NCBI RefSeq assembly: GCF_000344135.1 | Contig: NZ_BAOP01000005.1 | Span: 1-64,000 of the forward strand | Origin: Gordonia malaquae NBRC 108250 | GTDB taxonomy: Bacteria > Actinomycetota > Actinomycetes > Mycobacteriales > Mycobacteriaceae | DNA length: 64,000 nt | Reading direction: 5' to 3' | The notes under the pieces: model-generated | Told to the model about the DNA's origin: nothing | What the model saw: only the letters and a program-made list of their open reading frames with translations | The model's database searches: none | Program-made: the position numbers and the translations under genes | Shown: positions 61,640 to 64,000 of the stretch, one piece after another | Position numbering within the stretch: the first letter of the stretch is position 1 | How the letters are laid out: each line of letters starts with the position of its first letter

Positions 61640-64000
61640 CCGTGCGTCGACTCGTCATCGCCGATCTCCGGCACTCGCGCGCGAGCTTCATCGGTGTCTT
61701 CGTGGCCGTCCTCATCGCGACGGCGCTGATCACCGGACTGGGTGTCCTCTTCGAATCCGGCTTCCGCGGAGGTCTTGAACCCCAGAGACTGGCGGGCGCG
61801 CCGATCGTCGTCTCCGGCCCGCAGAGTGTCGACGTGATCGAAGACGCCGATCTGCCGTTGGCCGAACGCGCCCCGCTGCCGAAGGACACGGCGTCGCGGA
61901 TCGCAGCCATGCCGGAGGTCGAGAAGGTGATCGGGGACCGTTCGGTTCCGGTGATGGTCGGCGGGCGACCGGTGATCGCACACGGATGGCAGTCGGCTCC
62001 GATCACAGGCCTCGAGATCGTCGACGGTCGGGCGCCCACGGGCCGCGGTGAGGTGGTCGTCGCCGACGGGAGCGGGCTGTCGGTCGGCGAACGCACCGTC
62101 CTCGACCGTGCCGGACGCCGGGTGGACGTCATGGTCGTCGGGACCGTCGACGACATCGGTCGGTCCGACGACCGGCCGGCCGATGTCTACCTCGGCGACA
62201 AGATGCTGGCCTCCATCGCGCCGGGCTCGGCTCGTGTGCTCGCCGTGGTTCCACGCGAGGGGCAGTCCCCGGAGTCGGTGGCCGACCGGATCCGGAGCGC
62301 GTTCCCGGGCGTCGAGGCACGTACCGGCAGCAGTCACGGTGACACCGAGTTCCGAGATGCGGGCGCCGGGCGTGCCGCGCTGATCGGGATCAGCGCCGCT
62401 TTCGCAGGAACTTGCCTGCTCGTCGCGCTGTTCGTCGTGTCGGGCACGCTGTCGCTATCGGTGCAGTCGAGGCATCGCGACTTCGCGCTGCTCCGCGCGG
62501 TGGGCGCATCGGGCAGGCAGATCCGCGGCATCGTCACGCGCGAGGTGCTCCTGGTCGCCGCTCTCGGTGCGGCGGTGGGTGTTGCCCCCGGTTACCTGTT
62601 GGCGAGTGCGCTCCAGTGGGGCTTCGTCGAAGGCGGAGTGATCCCGTCCGACTTCGAACTCTCCGCAGGCCCGCTCCCCGCGGTCGCCGCCTGTGGATCC
62701 GTGCTGGTCGCGGCCGTCGTCGCAGGACTCATCGCCGCACGACGCCCGGCGAAGCTCGACCCCGTTGACGCGCTGCGGGACGCGGCGGCGCCGACCGCTG
62801 CGCCGCACAGGCTTCGGCTCGTGGCCGGGATTCTCGTCGGCGCAGGCGGTTTCGCCGCGTCCGCCGGGCCGATGATGGCCGAAGGCGAGGCCGCCCGGGC
62901 ATCATCCGCGGGTGCCGCGATCCTGCTGATCATCGCCGTCGCGCTGCTCGGTCCATGGTTGATGTCGGCGATGACCGCCGTTGTGGGCGTTGTGCTGCGC
63001 GGCACCAGAGCACCCGCACCCGTGCTGGCCGCGGCGTCCGCGCGGCACGACACCCGCAGGCTCGCGGCGGCGGTCACGCCACTCGCCCTCGGGATCGGGC
63101 TCGGACTCGTCCAGTTGGGGGCGCCGGCCATCACGGCGGACGCGGCGTCGGCGGAAGTCCGGGTGGGAGTGACCGCCGATCTCACGGTCCGGCACCCCGG
63201 AGGGCTTGCGCCCGAGGTGATCGACGACCTCCGCGACATTCAGGGTGTGCTGGCAGTGAATCCGTTGACGGCGACCCAGGCGGTCGCGCAGTACCGGATG
63301 GTCGACGACGACCGTGACACCCGGACCACGATGTCGCTGACCGGCGTCGATCCCGAGGCGCTGCCCGCCACCCTCGACGTCGGCGTCCGCTCGGGCCACC
63401 TCACTCGGCTCTCCGAGAAGAACACGGTGGCCGTCAGCACGGACTTCGCGTCCACCGCGAGAGTGGATGTCGGTGGTCGGCTGGTCGGGTTCTTCGGGGA
63501 CGGTGCACCGCTCGACGCGACGGTGGTCGCCGTGTACACGCGTGGCCTCGGTTTCGGCGCCACGCTGATGGCGGACCACACGGTCCGAGCACACACCGAA
63601 TCCGGAGTGAGCACGCAGGCTCTCCTGTCCACCGAACCGGGCGCCGACGTCGCGTCCAAGGTTGCGGACATGGGTCTCACCGCAGTGGCGCCGTCGGACG
63701 ATCCCGCCGATCGCGCCGAGGCGGAGCAGCAGGGCTGGGTCAACACGATCGCGCTCGTCGTGATCCTGGGCTACATCGCGGTGGCGGTGGTGAACACCCT
63801 GGTCATGGCCACCACACAGCGGCGTCGAGATTTCGCTCTTCTCCGCTTGGTCGGCGCGAAGCGACGGCAGATCCGATCGATGATGCGGATCGAATCGCTT
63901 CTCGTCGCAGGCGCGGCGCTTGTCCTCGGCTTGCTGGTGGCGGCCCCGCCGCTGATCGGTCTGAGCATCGGCATGGGCGGGTCCGCGGTGCCGACGCTGC
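61636..64000 (+). CDS. FtsX-like permease (cut by the window end)
   Basis: GTG at 61636 overlaps the ATPase stop by 4 bases; 788 codons are visible without a stop. One N-terminal helix (ASFIGVFVAVLIATALITGLGVLF), an external domain of about 200 residues, a first FtsX module (LIGISAAFAGTCLLVALFVVSG, RHRDFALLRAVGASGRQIRGIV), further helices, a second external domain and a second FtsX module (IALVVILGYIAVAVVNTLVMATTQRRRDFALLRLVGAKRRQI). Two FtsX halves in one chain match actinobacterial DUF214-type permeases. The two-component system beside it probably controls it. Confidence 0.9.
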   Translation, partial: MTVRRLVIADLRHSRASFIGVFVAVLIATALITGLGVLFESGFRGGLEPQRLAGAPIVVSGPQSVDVIEDADLPLAERAPLPKDTASRIAAMPEVEKVIGDRSVPVMVGGRPVIAHGWQSAPITGLEIVDGRAPTGRGEVVVADGSGLSVGERTVLDRAGRRVDVMVVGTVDDIGRSDDRPADVYLGDKMLASIAPGSARVLAVVPREGQSPESVADRIRSAFPGVEARTGSSHGDTEFRDAGAGRAALIGISAAFAGTCLLVALFVVSGTLSLSVQSRHRDFALLRAVGASGRQIRGIVTREVLLVAALGAAVGVAPGYLLASALQWGFVEGGVIPSDFELSAGPLPAVAACGSVLVAAVVAGLIAARRPAKLDPVDALRDAAAPTAAPHRLRLVAGILVGAGGFAASAGPMMAEGEAARASSAGAAILLIIAVALLGPWLMSAMTAVVGVVLRGTRAPAPVLAAASARHDTRRLAAAVTPLALGIGLGLVQLGAPAITADAASAEVRVGVTADLTVRHPGGLAPEVIDDLRDIQGVLAVNPLTATQAVAQYRMVDDDRDTRTTMSLTGVDPEALPATLDVGVRSGHLTRLSEKNTVAVSTDFASTARVDVGGRLVGFFGDGAPLDATVVAVYTRGLGFGATLMADHTVRAHTESGVSTQALLSTEPGADVASKVADMGLTAVAPSDDPADRAEAEQQGWVNTIALVVILGYIAVAVVNTLVMATTQRRRDFALLRLVGAKRRQIRSMMRIESLLVAGAALVLGLLVAAPPLIGLSIGMGGSAVPTL

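Overview
The window is high-GC DNA with dense, short-spaced genes, many GTG starts and 4-bp ATGA/GTGA start-stop overlaps. An antigen-85-type mycolyltransferase, a DUF3068 (PorA-family) protein, a YhgE/Pip protein, DUF5313, an F420-type luciferase-like oxidoreductase, a 13E12/DUF222 HNH protein and a perfect KstR box all point to a mycolic-acid actinobacterium (Mycobacteriales), most like Gordonia or a close relative. This assignment rests on gene content, not on a search. No rRNA, tRNA or CRISPR array was seen.

Layout. 0-2.4 kb looks acquired: the 3' end of a transposase abuts a 5'-truncated Pycsar-type membrane effector, followed by an AlbA/HATPase regulator-like gene behind two overlapping palindromes. 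2.4-10.4 kb holds DUF389, cupin, PLDc_N-like, F420-type oxidoreductase, SnoaL-like and HNH/DUF222 genes and an MMPL exporter divergent from a MarR gene. 10.6-16.6 kb holds an SDR, a VOC protein and two large paralogous secreted proteins of unknown function flanking a HerA/VirB4-like ATPase. 16.6-18.6 kb is a tightly overlapping ECF sigma - ogt - 2OG-Fe(II) oxygenase operon with a gutted second ogt upstream. 18.9-27 kb holds pyruvate carboxylase with a coupled SDR lacking its nucleotide-binding motif, a second SDR, an OhrR-like/DUF5313 divergent pair with a large palindrome, and a frameshifted acyl-CoA dehydrogenase overlapping a TetR gene. 27-34 kb holds a degenerate ABC ATPase/YhgE pair, an AbiEi/DUF559-like gene bracketed by twin hairpins, rnhA, DUF202, DUF1697, LysR and EamA genes. 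34-48 kb holds a heterodimeric ABC exporter, an encapsulin/DyP-peroxidase nanocompartment, a cell-envelope cluster (AarF, DUF3068, mycolyltransferase), nadB, a protein with tandem Cys/His motifs, a copper-type CsoR and a striking 29-bp inverted repeat. 48-54 kb holds an epoxide-hydrolase-like gene divergent from a ketosteroid-dehydrogenase-like gene across a KstR box, then pntAB. 54-64 kb holds an HSP90-family ATPase translationally coupled to a large TPR-like protein, a NarL-type two-component system, and a divergent LolD/FtsX-type ABC transporter cut by the window end.

Best candidates for something undescribed: the HSP90/TPR-like pair, the secreted-paralog/HerA cluster, the sigma/ogt/2OG operon with its ogt relic, and the AbiEi/DUF559 gene between matching hairpins.
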